Below are positions 21,830 to 34,009 of a stretch of 64,000 nucleotides of DNA, one piece after another. A program made the translations under genes and the position numbers. This stretch comes from Anastrepha obliqua. Its lineage: Eukaryota > Arthropoda > Insecta > Diptera > Tephritidae. The stretch is from NCBI RefSeq assembly GCF_027943255.1, contig NC_072896.1:40884501-40948500 (forward strand), read 5' to 3'. The notes beneath the pieces are model-generated. The model searched no databases. It had not been told where the DNA came from and saw nothing but the letters and a program-made list of their open reading frames with translations. Every line of letters begins with the position of its first letter. Position 1 is the first letter of the stretch.

Positions 21830-24150
21830 TTAACTGAAATGCTTCACTTCGTATTTTTACTTTCATTTGCAGCCTTCTGGCAACACGATATTATTGGCAG
21901 TTACAATGAATTGTTTTATTCTCGTTTAAAATTGGAAAATGATGATTTTGTTAAAGGCATTTCAAATTAATATTCATTGAAATATTTTGAATATTTATGA
22001 ATTGAATTGAAGTTTAGAAGAAAATATAGTATAATGTGCCAAACTGTATTTAAGTTGCTAAAGACATTTTGAAGGCTAAAGTTGTTTAGGAACCTCTCCT
22101 TAACATGTCCACTAAGTCGTATTAAAGACATCATTACACTTTGCCTAAAATTGCTTATGCAGCATTTTATTAAACCCAGCCCCAATTGTCATATGTAAAA
22201 TCAAAGTTGTGTTTATCATGATATGAATAAAAAGTTATATTAATTTCCATAAATATGCTTTTAAATGCATGCGACAGAAGTAAACACTTAAATATATACA
22301 TACATAGTATGTATGTAAGTATACTTAATTGCACAATGTAGCTTCAAAGTGTTTCGATACCGATTTCGCAAACAACAAATTCAGTGAAAATGAACACTAC
22401 TCACTTGAAAATGCGCTACACAAATTTGTACCACAACACTTGTTTAGCCGAATATCCACGCTTAACTAAACAAATATTTCCGATCGCGGTCTTGTGTAAA
22501 CATTGATCGTATTGTATTATGTGGAATGAGCGCAAAATGCCGACGAGAGTTTGTTGCTCCATACAGGGAGCTCTCTTCAGAGAACGTAAACGTTTTTACA
22601 TACATAGCTTTAATCATGTGTTTGCACATCTATGTACATTGTATATACATACATTAAGGTGAACATATTTCTCGATATAGTATTATTTCTCGATACAGTA
22701 TATGTAAAATCGTACCTAGTGTTCATGGTAGAAAGGCAAGCGAATGGTTGGTTATATAGTAGAACATTTGGCGGGAATCTTTAACAAAGTTCGCGCTATG
22801 TATGATAAAGGGCCAGATAGGGATTTCCAGGGATTGCAGCGTATTCTCCAAGTTATTCTAAGTCAGGCTACAAACCATAGAGGCCACTACTGTCTACCGG
22901 GGTAAGAAGAAAATGATTTACCGCCTACGTTAAAATACTTTCAGCAGCTAGACAATTCAGTAAATATTAATGTGCCATAAAAATCCCACGTGTATGAACC
23001 GCACTAATGTATACATGTATGTACATATGTATGTGCTTCTACTATGCATACTCGTATAAGTACATTTGCTAGATAAGCTCCACTTTCGTATTCTGTTTAT
23101 CGCGAGTAGTTGCCTTCTCTCGCTGCGAAACACTCACTCAACAGATTCATACATACATATGTATACGTACCTACGCTTCAAATTTGCAAACGCATACGTA
23201 TGGACGGGCCGCTACCTTTCTCAAGCTGAACGATCCAAAAATATTCAGAGAAGTTGTAATTAATAAACACTTATATTTATATATTTATGAATACATTTGC
23301 GTTTGTATATATGAAAGTATGTGTATAAAAAATGTTATAAGGTCAAAAATGCAGATCTTTGACCCAGCTTAGAGAAGCTAGTTTATGTTTTGCAGGGGTT
23401 ACCAAGTTGCGACGCGCTTCTAAAAGAAAACATCGACACCTTCGTGTTATAGGACGAATTATAATGTTTTTATTTGTAATTTAAATAGAGCTCTTAAAAA
23501 TGATAGAATTTGAATTCGTATTATTGCAGCGTCATCAATGAGAAAGATCAGGCTGTTTTTCTCAGCATGCATATGTATGTACATATGTAGTTTCTTATAT
23601 TTCAGTTCCTTTTCCCTTCAGCCGTTTATTGAGTATTAATTTTTTCTAAAGAATTGTTAGTAGTTGTGATGAACAGGAGCAACAATAGAAGCTACTTGGA
23701 TCGCAACCTTTTTGGAATTTCCTGTTAGGCATATTTGATATGAAGGTTTTCCTTCATTTATACTTACTTTATATGTATGTATATGCCATCTTGCGACGTC
23801 TTTGGGCATTTGGGAACCTCTGCAATTTGGTATTTTGAATGTCAATGTGACCTGCTTCTTTGTTGTTGCTTTGTTCATTTGTTTACATTTTGATTAAATC
23901 ATGGCAAATCAAGTACGGAATTTCAAAAACAAAATATAAGTATGTCTGTAAGTGTTGTTGTTGCTCTAGTGTTAACACCTTGTATAGATTCATCTTAACG
24001 GCGAACGAACAATTAACAATTCCTAAAAATCTTTCGTAAATGTATTTATTTAATTGTAAAAAATAAGCGATTTCTTATTTATTGCCGAGATTCCGTCAAT
24101 GTGGGGGGATGTGCAGAGTGAGTGAACCATTAATGAAATAATAGAATTCG
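21830..24150. other. AT-rich DNA with dispersed CATA microsatellites
   Basis: TACATACATATGTATGTA-type tracts occur near 22300, 22640, 23010, 23150 and 23570. Short ORFs (60-75 codons) lack similarity. Nothing else is supported. Confidence 0.4.
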
Positions 24151-24154
24151 TATT

Positions 24155-24235
24155 AACAAGTTCCAGTAGTGCCTCCGAGTGTATATCTGCCATGAAAAGC
24201 TCGTTAACGAAAAAAACAAAACAGAAACTATCTGT
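24155..24235 (+). repeat. SINE-1 body fragment
   Basis: GCCTCCGAGTGTATATCTGC, then CATGAAAAGCTC, and further on TCTGTTGTTCGGA matches the middle of SINE-1 with small gaps. A second, minus-orientation scrap with CTCGGAGGCGCGATCGCTAT lies at about 24615-24660. Confidence 0.6.
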
Positions 24236-24749
24236 TGTTCGGAAGCGGCATAGACAGCATTTCAAACGGTAAAGTCGAAAGACTGCACAGCACCTTGCTA
24301 GAAATTCCAAGCAGCCTGAAACTAGAAGATACAGTTGACCTAATACTACTCGCAATATTGCCATCCACTCGGTTCCAAACCTAAAACGGATTAACGTAAT
24401 CCACTCAGCTTCAGATGAGTTTAAAGAGGATCTGCACTAGAAGATCATCTAAAACGCCACCATTACTAATTAACTCACATGTATCGTCAGTAGCGCAGCT
24501 AGCAGGGCTAACGTTAAAACAATTGTAATGTTGTTTTTTTTTTGTAGCAGTATAAATTACAATCTTTGACTCAATAAATAAATTATATTTTGAAATTATT
24601 GTAATAAAAAAAAAACTCGGAGGCGCGATCGCTATTAGAAAAACCTTTTTCTATAATTTGCTGTTTCATCCAAAAGGAAAAAAGAAGCTATGAAGAAGCC
24701 AGAAAGGTTGGCGGGATAACCGTTTACTTTCGAACACAAGCCGCCGACG

Positions 24750-25300
24750 TCATCGCCGTACGCTAATATCGAACAAGGGACTTCAAAATAGAAGTTGAAA
24801 AGCAAGGGAAAAGTACACCATCTTGCAAAATCCTTCGCTTTGTCCTCCTCTGTTTGGAGATTTGATCGTGAAAATCACTGCCAACAATGAATTGTTCAAT
24901 ATCAACTATGTTAGCAGGACTAATTGTGACGAAAGCCTTGGACGAATCCAACACTACTAGTACTGCTCTCTTATCGAGGCGGCTTTGGTTAAGTTTACGG
25001 CTTATCTTGGTTATCATGGTGTTAAATGCAATGGTGATACTGTGCGCTTTACAAAAGCCATGTTGAAGTGTAGCTGGGGTCGGTCAAATGTCTGCACTAC
25101 TGAGGAAAGGAGAGAGAACATGTGATTGATTCGTTTGGTTGATGGATTTCAGTTGTTGGAACACTCTTGAAGGACTTGGTGAAACAAGCTACTCCCACTG
25201 GGCCTATGTTTTTCGGCATCAACCTCCATGTATTTGGAGGTTTTCCCTATTGGGCCCCTCAACATCATCGTAGGTAAAAGTAAGTGTCGCACTATTGTCT
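24750..25300 (-). pseudogene. Older diverged LINE related to LINE-A
   Basis: Minus frames give AVLVVLDSSKAFVTI, equivalent to the VALDLKKAFDTV block of LINE-A, and RRILQDGVLFPCFSTSIL, equivalent to its QGVLQGGVLSLLLFNFY block. Further blocks near 25080-25230 match the fingers region out of frame. The younger LINE-A copy at 25307 begins right at its edge. Confidence 0.65.
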
Positions 25301-25306
25301 AGCAAG

Positions 25307-27310
25307 TTGTTGTTGTTGTTGTAGCAGTAATATTGTACAAGCCCCGTCAGTGTAGGGTATATCACCAGTCGTCTTCGTCTGGCTCACCTAAAGGTAAGCC
25401 CAGGAAACATGCTGTTTCGACAGGTTGGGTCCAGAGGGAGAGGGGTGTTACATGAGTAGGTTTTAAGGGGGTTGTGAAAAGGTGGTTAGTGTCGTGCGGA
25501 GTGCCTTCACATGTCGGACATATGTATGTTTTGTATGTCGGGGTCAATTCTGGATAGGTAGCAGTTTAACCTGTTACAATATCCAGAACGTAATTTTGCC
25601 AGTGTTACGCGGTGGTTGGTCTCCGATTACGGCATTCGATGGTCGGGAGCTTAATAAGGTGGTAACAGTCTCCCGGTGAATGCCGTTTAATGACTGTCTA
25701 AACACTGTCTGGTCCAGTAGATGTCTGTTGGTTTTGTCCTGGATCTCGTCGGCGTAGTTGAATAGGTGTCTCCTGACGTGCCTGGGAGGCGGCTCTGGCT
25801 CAAGCAGGTGTCTGCAAGGAACTGATTTCTGAGCAGTTTGTTGTGCTCCATTACAGGGAGCATCTGTGCCTCATTGTGAAGGTGTTGAAGGGGAGATATC
25901 AGAAGGCACCCGTCGCTGTCCGAATGGCAGTGTTTTGCATGTCTGAAGCTTTATCCACTGCGTGCCACTGGTTCCAAGCGACCACACAGACGCAGCATAG
26001 TTTAAAACCGGCCGGCCAATTGCCATAAATATTGATAGCAACAATTCTTTGTCTTTGCCCCAAGTGCTGCCGGCAAGCGATTTGAGGACCTTGTTGCGAT
26101 TTTGGACTCTAGTGGCAATTGCAGTTGTGTGCGCAGAGAAGGAGAGCAAACTGTCAACGGTTACACCCAAAAGTTTGGAATTGTTTACCGTCGGAATAGG
26201 TGTGTCATCGACTTTTACCTTGAGAGGCAGTTTGATCTCCTTTGTCCAGGTGGTAAAGAGGGTCGCCGTGGACTTAGTGGGGGAAAGTTGGAGATTCCTC
26301 GCAGTAAAAAAGCGAGAAAGTTCGGTGAGGTAGTTGTTCACTTTGGAGCACAGGGTATCGATGTCATTGCCCGACGCCATTATCGTGCAGTCGTCAGCGT
26401 ATGAGACCAGGGGGACTCCCTCTGGTGGCTGCGGGAGTTTCGAGACATAGAAGTTGAACAGCAAGAGGGAAAGGACACCACCCTGCAGAACACCTTGCCT
26501 GATCTTTCTCTGTTTGGTCACAAAAAATCACTGACGAGTGACGACCGCTCAGATAGTTGGCCGACCACCTCTTCAGCCCTGGCGGGAGTGTAAACTCTAA
26601 GATGTCATCTAGTAGCGTGGCATGGCTGACTGTATCGAAAGCCTTTTTTAGGTCCAACGCTACTAGGACAGTCCTCTCTCAGGGGGGCGTTTATGACGGT
26701 GAGCGCAGTGGTGGTGCTATGCACTCATCGGAAATCATGCTGATGTGGGGCTGGGGCCAGGTGTTTCGGGAAGAGTGGGAGTAGGAGGGCTTCAAGTGTC
26801 TTCACTACTGGGGAAAGGAGAGTTATAGGGCGAAAAGATTCCCTTTGGTTGGCGGGTTTCAGTAGTGGGACCACTCTCCATGGTTTCCACTTGTCAGGGG
26901 TAATGAGAATGGCTAAGGACAGATTGAAGACCCTAGTGAGAAATCCTACTCCCAATGGTCCCAGGTGCTTCAGCATCAGTATATTAAGTCCGTCAGGGCT
27001 TTGATTTGTTGATGGCCCCCTGAACCTCATCACTGAAGAAAGTAAGTGCCGCACTATCCTTCGTCAGCTTGTGCAGCTGTCTGGAGGCACGACGCTTGGT
27101 TCTGTCGGCCGGAGGATGCAGTGTGAAAAGTCGGCTGAAATAGCTCGCGCATCTCTTTGCGTCCGACGAAGTGCAACCGTTGAAGCTGATGGCCACCTTG
27201 TCGTTGTGATATATCTGGCAAGTTGTGTATCCTTCCAGTTGCCACCAGCGGCTATTATGGCTATCGAGGCGATAGTGGCTGAATGATATAAAGCTGGGGA
27301 TAGCATAGGT
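25307..27310 (-). mobile_element. LINE-A, longest copy, frameshifted
   Basis: Read 5' to 3' from 27310 down, the frames give TKRRASRQLHKLTKDSAALT, then DKWKPWRVVPLLKPANQRES and FRPITLLSPVVKTLEALLLP (fingers). LKKAFDTVSHATLLDDI, KIRQGVLQGGVLSLLLFNFY and VSYADDCTIMASGNDID (catalytic YADD) follow. The C-terminal knuckle ICPTCEGTPHDTNHLF comes next, then LGEPDEDDW and a stop at 25362. The 3' end is TGCTACAACAACAACAACAA. The endonuclease region is missing, and at least three frameshifts separate the blocks. Confidence 0.9.
25871..26521 (-). pseudogene. LINE-A reverse transcriptase palm and thumb
   Basis: This 216-codon frame begins in the conserved RQGVLQGGVLS block. It holds YADD at about residues 42-45, the TLFTTWTKEIKLPLKVKVDD block and the RNKVLKSLAGSTWGKDKELL thumb. 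It ends by frameshift. The palm's first Asp (LKKAFD) lies in an adjacent frame at 26394-26657. Confidence 0.85.
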
Positions 27311-27695
27311 GACTATGTTACGCTATTAATCAGACCAGCAGCGGGATTCCAACTTTCGCTACCACTAAAATCCGCATATTTGGCAAATATGCCAAATATC
27401 CGTCAAAAATGGCAATTCTGCCCACCCTGTCGCACCCACGCTTAGTTAGAGTATAAAAATGTTGAATGTAAATAATTTATTTATGTGAATGTGATGGAGA
27501 AGACTTTAAATAAATGACAAATGCTTTTTTGGAAAATTAATTATGTATTTTAAATTTCCTAAATTCTGTTGTAAGGTTGAACAGTAAGTGCGCTATTAAG
27601 CGTTTAAGTCACTGTATATATGTATATTAATAGAGAAAAGTGATAAATAGTAAAAACAAATGTGGCTTCAATTTTTATTATATTTTTTGTTCTTT
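27311..27695. other. AT-rich stretch, nothing recognised
   Basis: There is a small TTTGGCAAATATGCCAAATA palindrome near 27380, and nothing coding. Confidence 0.35.
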
Positions 27696-27699
27696 AGCA

Positions 27700-28120
27700 T
27701 AACCAAGAGTGCGTTACAAATATATTCGCGCGGTATTGCAACAGATTCGCAAGGCGCATATCCTTGAGAAGGTCACGGATTCTTTCAGGCGAGAAGTTTG
27801 TACCAATGTTTTCGAGGATATCCTGTGAGAAAGGGCGGCAAATATTCATATTCTTTTCAGGAAGCTACCAGGGGTCAGTGGGACAAAAATTTTTGGTAAA
27901 TGTGTCACAAAACATCATTAGCAGACGCTTGAGCGGAGTTGACAATATAATGGCCAAGTACGTGAAATTCCCAAATCAGCCGGAGACATGCGTACAGTAA
28001 ATCAAAAGCAAGCTTTTTACAATATGAAAAGATACATAATTATAGAATTTATCATCTTTTGCAGATCTTACCGTTAATTCCGTTTCCCAAAAGTGATAGG
28101 TGCTATTGACTACACAACAA
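27700..28120 (+). pseudogene. PIF/Harbinger transposase fragment
   Basis: Blocks VSQNIISRRLSGVDNIMAKY and VKFPNQPET are followed, in another frame, by VNQKQAFYNMKR. After about 50 bp of unrelated sequence comes FPKVIGAIDYTT. This order matches the HARBI1/PIF nuclease N-terminal region, whose first catalytic Asp is in the VIGAIDCTH motif. Several stops are present, and no downstream catalytic blocks are seen. Confidence 0.7.
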
Positions 28121-28379
28121 TAATATGTACTATATGTACATATATTTATATATGTAAATATTACCTCTGATTTGTTGATACAACTTTTTAGCATCAAATT
28201 TTGCCCGTCGTTAATTTAAGAGTTTATCAAGCGAAAAATTTAGATTTTTATTAATAGAATATTCGGAATTTTAGTTTTTTAGTTGAGTTGTCAAAAAGAG
28301 TTTACTCACTCTATCCATTTCGTTCATCGCTCAAATCTGCCAAAAAATTAACCAAAGGGGAGATTTTTGGAGTTTTTAA

Positions 28380-29101
28380 GGGGGGACCCTCATTTAGACG
28401 GTCGAAAAATGCATCATTTTTGGGAATTTTTTTCTCAGGTAAAATAACTTCAAACGTTTTGTAATTCATAAAGTACTTTAATAAATGTCTTGACTGTCTA
28501 CAAAAATTTTCGGAGAAGAAAAAAAAACATTTTAAGTATGGAAATATACACCTCGTCCATGGCACCTCATTCTATCTGTGTACATTCTAGCGCTCTGAAT
28601 TTTTTTCTGAAATAAAAAAACCAAATTTTTTTTAAAACTTTAGGATAATACCTTCGATGTGACATTTTGATTTAAAAAAAAAATGTCGAAATTGATATTT
28701 TTTACCCAGTTTTATGTTAAAAGTGATTTTTCATGCATAAAAATTGACTTTAAAATTACAAAAAAATATGAAAATCTTTTTTTTTAAAAAAACACTTAGT
28801 GTCACATTGAAAACAATTTAATTATCTTTAAAATGAGCTATTGTAAAGCCTGATTGGTTCAATACAGCGTTCTCAATTGTGTACACAAAATCGAAAAATG
28901 ATGTTTCGAGAAAAACGCGTTTAAAGTTTTGGATACAGGCGATCAGGCCACCCGTCGCGTCCTGTTAAAAATTTTGTCACTCCTTCAAAAATACAGATAT
29001 CGACTTGAAATTTTGAAAGTATATTCTTAAATAGTTGTAGAATAGATTAAAATTATTTCCAAAAAATCGATTTTTTTGACCCGATAAATGAGGGTCCCCC
29101 C
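28380..29101. mobile_element. TTAA-flanked MITE, 722 bp, perfect ends
   Basis: TTAA flanks both sides (28376-28379 and 29102-29105). The termini are perfect inverted repeats GGGGGGACCCTCATTTA. The interior is non-coding. The core TTTCGAGAAAAACGCGTTTA lies at 28903-28925, about 180 bp from the right end. A TTAA target with G-run ends suggests a piggyBac-type non-autonomous element. That assignment is an inference because no transposase is present. Confidence 0.85.
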
Positions 29102-29105
29102 TTAA

Positions 29106-29296
29106 GGAGTTACGGGTAGTCAGAATTTTCAAGAAATTAAATTTTTTTGCATTTTCTTAAAGTATAATGTATTAAAAATATTGTGTGAAAATTTGAAGTG
29201 AATCCAACAAATACTTTTCGAGTTATTCAACAATTAACAAAGGGCGCTCGGGCGTTCCGGAATCGATAGAAAAACTTTAAATGCGTTTTTCTCGGC
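29106..29296 (-). mobile_element. Second TTAA element, truncated, abutting the first
   Basis: Starting at the TTAA of 29102-29105, it reads GGAGTTACGGGTAGTCAG. About 110 bp (29150-29260) is closely similar to the reverse complement of 39190-39300. The core appears inverted at 29270-29294 (AACTTTAAATGCGTTTTTCT), about 165 bp in. It is then cut off by a SINE-1 insertion. Confidence 0.65.
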
Positions 29297-29600
29297 GGAC
29301 ACCGTAGACGAATGGGTAGGTGCGTGACTATCATTCGAAGTTCAAAGAGAACGTTGGTTCCAATCGCGGCGAAACCCAAAATTAAGAAAAAGTTTTTTCT
29401 GATAGCGGTCGCCCCTCGGCAGAGTATGGCAAACCTCCGAGTGTATTTCTGCCATGAAAGGGCTTCTCATAAAAAATATTTGCCAATTGGTGATGGCAGA
29501 GGAAGAGGAATACCTCTCTTGCGTTGGACTTAGCTTCACTTGGTGTGTCCAATTGGCGCCGGTTAACACGAGAAAGAAACGACTGGCGCGTTTTATTAAA
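29297..29600 (+). repeat. SINE-1 copy, diverged
   Basis: Head CACCGTAGACGAATGGGTAG has a weakened A box, and B-box region GGTTCCAATCGC has a mutated B box. The body from TAGCGGTCGCCCCTCGGCAG to about 29480 matches the family, then diverges. A minus-orientation partial copy follows at about 29645-29800 (GGCCGAGCTCCTCCTTCAAT, ATTCGGAGACTTGCCATTGC). Confidence 0.7.
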
Positions 29601-29799
29601 CTCGGCCAATCAAGAAGTATCATAGAAGATATATGTATATATCTTATTGGCGCGCACAAATTTTCCTGAAGTTTGGCCGAGCTCCTCCTTCAATTTGTGG
29701 TGTGCCTCCGAAAATCAGAAATATATTCGGAGACTTGCCATTGCATATCCAGTTGCAATTGTAATAGAAAAACTTTTTTCTATCAATTGGGCTCTTGCC

Positions 29800-30895
29800 T
29801 TGACAAATATTTTATTTGCATGGATATGGATTCTTGAAAAATTTATCTGAAAAATGTGCGCAATCATTACAAAATAATACATGAAAAAAGTAGCATCAAG
29901 GTATAGTTAATTTTATTTGTATTATTGTATGCACTCGAGTGAACTACTCCTTACAACTGATGATTTATTTTTATATATATTAAACAATCAAGAGCATGTG
30001 CAATCCGTGTATCTACTTTTAATTTGATGTAATGCTTAAATTATGTTATGTTCTTATCATTTGCTTTGCACAGTAATAATCTGCAATTTTTTCAAATAGC
30101 CAGCTCTTAATGTTTGTTGACTTGAAGATGATGTTTTAAGTTCTTTATTGATCATTTTGAGCCATTAATATTTAATCCTTGCCATTTTTTACTTCGGCTA
30201 AATTAAAAAAATGATAAAAAAGTTGAAATGAAAATGTTGAATTTTAAGTGATTACGCTGCAAATAGAAAAAAGAAACAAACAACATTAAAACAGACATTT
30301 ATAAAAACGTACACATTTAAAAAAAAACTAGACATAGTTCGGGAGACATATTTAATGATTTGTAATGTAGTGAAAATTTTACCATGCCCATTACTATTAC
30401 TATACATATAAACAGATATACGTGTATTTTGATTAGAAATGTATATGACAACGCAGATAATCGTGGAATAAGCATTATACCCACTATATTGTTATAACTT
30501 ACATAACTGCTTATGATTCTAACGCGATATTTTATGAAATAGAAATATTTCAATTAAAATTTTACGAATTCCAAAGTGTTTTACGCAAATGAATTGTATA
30601 TTTGAATATATGTAATATTATTTAATACCACATTAACGTTTTTTGCAAATCCATTTGCGAATTCCTTTACTACAGAATTCAAAAATCCAATAATGAATTG
30701 GCCTGAACAATAATTCACACATACGCAACTGGGAGACAGTGCACTACACAAAACAACTAAATCGTAATTGCAAGACTGATTGCAATATTTCAAATGAGAA
30801 TATGTTCACAAATAGAATGATATATGTTATTCATTCCGGGGAACGAATATGTAATAGAATTACATATATAATCAAGGTATAATTGAACTGAATTT
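29800..30895. other. AT-rich DNA downstream of the PP2A gene
   Basis: ORFs of 70-78 codons on the minus strand lack similarity. I see no repeat boundary. Confidence 0.4.
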
Positions 30896-30902
30896 CACTC
30901 AA

Positions 30903-31034
30903 CTAACAGTTAAATGCATTTTCCTCAGTAATACTTTCTGGAGGCGGCTGAACAGCCAATTTTGCCATTAAGGACGCAGAGTTCGCTTTGCCCTCAACTG
31001 GCGGGATAACCGATCTAAAAATGTCTAATTCCAT
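30903..31034 (-). CDS. Intact 43-codon small ORF beside PP2A-A, unknown function
   Basis: The ORF starts MELDIFRSVIPPVEGK, continues ANSASLMAKLAVQPPPES and ends ITEENAFNC before TAG. It begins 76 bp past the PP2A stop codon on the same strand. GC content and codon texture stand out from the AT-rich flanks, and the ATG has a purine at -3 (GAAATGG). It has no signal peptide or membrane segment. It could be a second cistron in the PP2A 3' region, a separate small gene or an alternative last exon. For the last option, a GTAAAT after the penultimate PP2A Ala codon and an AG at 31026-31025 would join in phase. I do not recognise the protein. Confidence 0.45.
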   Translation of the reverse strand: MELDIFRSVIPPVEGKANSASLMAKLAVQPPPESITEENAFNC

Positions 31035-31109
31035 TTCTAGGTGTTGTAGAAAATCATGAATAACTCATTAATAATATGAATTTCATTGCTAAATGTTGTA
31101 TGTGGACAA

Positions 31110-33418
31110 TTATTTACCTGCAGCGATACCCGCAATGGCTTCTGAAGCGAAATGTTTTACGTCAACATCAGGATCAGCATTTAGTTTCTCAAGTGTTGGT
31201 TTTACTTGGGAGTCGATAACACTAGCCTCAAGAAACGGAGATATCTTCTGTAGAGTTTTAGCAACATTAAATCGAACATTTGCTACAGGATCTGTCGCCA
31301 ATAGGAGCACTGTTGGTAGAAGCAATTTTGTAGTGATATCTGTGCCACAAACTTCGGCAAGCATGTTTAGACAAAACAGGCACGTCATACCTAATAAATA
31401 AAATATATCAGTAAATTGTATTAAATAATGAATCATATAATTACGATGCAAGTAGTTTTTATTGCGCGACATAACCAAAATCATAGGAATAATGGCTTGT
31501 TCGGCCCATTGGGCACCAAACTGCTCAACTAGTTTTTTCATATTCAATGTAGCCGCCTCCCGAATAGCGTACACATGATCATTCAACCATCCCATACATA
31601 AGCCACGAAGTTTTTGATCGAAGAATTCTTGGCCCAATTGGCCTGCCAAGGCGGGCATATATTCAATAATAGCCAAACGCACACGCCATTTAGAGTCTTC
31701 AGCTAGTTCCACAATAGCTGGCAATAACGACTAATATAGAAAAAACTTGATTAGATTAAAAAAAGATCAACAATATGAACTATGCATTACCTGCGAGAGT
31801 TGCTGGATACCAATGACGTCGTTAACACAGTCTAGGTTTGAAATTATATTCAACCTAACCTCAGGACATTCATCCTTTAGTTGTGTGAGGAATAAGGGTA
31901 AAAGATGTTCAACAGTATTGTATGCGCCCAACATAGGACTTAACCCCATAATAACCGATGCCAAGGCTGATTTTACGTGAGGGTTAGGATCAGACACTAA
32001 ATCGCGCACATATGGCAATATTGAAGTCATAATAATCTGAACTTGATTGGTTTTGTCTAGATTGGCGCAAAAGTCCTTTACCTTTGTGGCAACTGCTGCA
32101 CGTACTTCAGCTTCAGCGTCCTTTAGTAAATACTACGAAATAAAATTAAACCAATAAGATAAAATAATTAGAATGTATTCTTAGGTTATTTGTATACATT
32201 AATGCGATGTTTATTATACAATAATCTTGTTATGAAAATTTTAATCGTTTTTTGTAGTAATTTTTGATAGTTAATTTAGATACTAAGAAATAGTAATTCT
32301 ACGCACCTGAAAAGCGGGTACTAAATCGACACGGGTTATTTCCGGGCCAACGGCCTTTTGCAATTCAACAAATTTTTCAGCAACCATATACCGCACACGC
32401 CAAGAAGAATCGCTAGCACACTGTCGTAGTGTTGGCAAAACCAACTATAAACATTAAAAATTATATTATTGGAAACATAACAACAGTATGATTAGTTATA
32501 GTTTGTTTATTTACATGTTCCACATCCTCTTGAGGTAGCAATTGGGCAATGCTAACACAGGCTTCTACTGCCAACAAACGAACGGAGTCCTTTAGCGAAA
32601 AAAATTTGTTAGTAATAATTATGCATTACTTATCATTAAATACTTGCCTGATCGTCTTGTGCTAATTGCACAAAATTCGGAATCAAATCTGACTTCAGAT
32701 ATTCTATTTCCACCACTTTAGCGAATTCACCCAATTTGCTTGCAGCAGCACGTCGAACCATTGGTGTTTCATCCTGACACAACTTACGGAAATTTGCACG
32801 CAGTTCGGCTTTCACAGGTTGAGACACTCTCGGATAGCAAACCGAGAAGAGTCCACAGGCCGAAGTACGTGAAGTGAACCAGTCACCAGAAACCAAACGT
32901 TGCAATGTTGGTACCACATGGATTTCTAAATCTTGAGCGCTATGCTCTGCTGCTACTGTACGTAAGGATTCTACTGCTTTGTCGCGAACCACAGTTTCTT
33001 CAACTGTTGCTAAGCTCTCAAGGGGTGGTATCAAGTACATGGCATATTCTGGCCCACCTACCAAACCTAAAAAAGAAATACTAATGAGCAAGATAATAAG
33101 TGAGAAATGCAACAGTTACTTGTAAAATTGCCAAGTTGATCAGCCAATGCTAAAAGTACTTCATCTTCGTCATAAATTGTTTCGGTCAAAAATGGAATTA
33201 GCTCAGAACGTGTACGCTCCTCTCCCAGCGCAAGTGCTATTGTCGACAATTTTTTAATCGAGTTTAACCGTAACTAAATCAAATAAAAATAATTTTATAA
33301 TGTGAAACTTGATTAATCATCGCAGTTTACAAACCTGGACATCCTCATTTTTCAACTCATCGATTAGTACAGCGATCGGGTAAAGGGAGTCATCGACAGA
33401 CTTGTCGCTTGCTGCCAT
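31110..33418 (-). CDS. Pp2A-29B: PP2A 65-kDa scaffold subunit A
   Basis: This is the HEAT-repeat scaffold that binds the PP2A catalytic subunit and regulatory B subunits in cytoplasm and nucleus. Coding exons, 5' to 3', are 33418-33335, 33273-33120, 33066-32648, 32589-32515, 32444-32307, 32132-31791, 31730-31445 and 31390-31110. They total 1779 nt, giving 592 residues, as in Drosophila (about 591). It starts [20 protein letters not shown], runs through HEAT blocks such as [18 protein letters not shown] and [16 protein letters not shown], and ends AIAGIAAGK. Introns are 53-174 bp. All are GT-AG except the one after exon 3, which is GC-AG. The frame is fully intact. Exon phases were checked by hand, and the identity rests on near-complete agreement with the recalled Drosophila sequence. 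Confidence 0.97.
32590..32647 (-). other. GC-AG intron of the PP2A-A gene
   Basis: After exon 3 (ending CTTGCACAAGACGATCAG in sense terms, residues AQDDQ) the intron begins GCAAGT. The next exon starts GACTCC (DSV). The only nearby GT would shift the frame. CAG|GCAAGT is the strong consensus expected of a GC donor. Confidence 0.85.
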
Positions 33419-33666
33419 TTTTTCTCAAATACAAAGTTCGAGTGGTTAAAGTATATTATGTTATAATGACCCACAAAATATAAGACGCGAATAACTATTA
33501 TTGATTTCTTATGAAAGAATATCTATTAGTTAATCTCAAATTTTTTAATGACTTTCACAGATAAATTTTCTACCTGTGAATTCTTATGATATTTTACGTT
33601 TGATGTAAACCCGAAGAAGGGTCGGATTCCGAATATAAGTGTGCATAATGAAATACTCGTCTTTGT

Positions 33667-33674
33667 TATCGATA
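33667..33674. promoter_or_regulatory. DRE (TATCGATA) upstream of PP2A-A
   Basis: TATCGATA is the DREF-binding element common at fly housekeeping promoters. It lies 249 bp upstream of the PP2A start codon. A possible 5' UTR donor (CACAG|GTAGAA near 33573) suggests a non-coding first exon between them. Confidence 0.6.
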
Positions 33675-33929
33675 TATTCTTAGGGCTCAAACACACTGCA
33701 GACTTTTTACGCACAATATAACATCTTAGAGCCGCCGGTTAAACAGTTAGATATACAGACCAATTGCGATCAAAATGCCAGTCAACTACCGGCTGGGTGC
33801 TTGATAAGTAAGACTACCAATATATTTCTTTTTCTTGGTCGACGTATCCATGCTGGATGTTCGCGATTTATAAAAAAATTGATGAAACAAATTTAACTAT
33901 CCAAAATTGTCGATTTCCGCAAACTAGAC

Positions 33930-34005
33930 GACATTAAAGCGAATATTTCTGCCATGAAAAGCTCCTCATAAAAAATATCTGCCGTTCGGAGTCGGCTAAA
34001 ACTCT
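33930..34005 (+). repeat. SINE-1 body fragment
   Basis: ATTTCTGCCATGAAAAGCTC then CTCATAAAAAATATCTGCCG and TTCGGAGTCGGCT matches the SINE-1 mid-body. The head and tail are absent. Confidence 0.7.
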
Positions 34006-34009
34006 TCTT

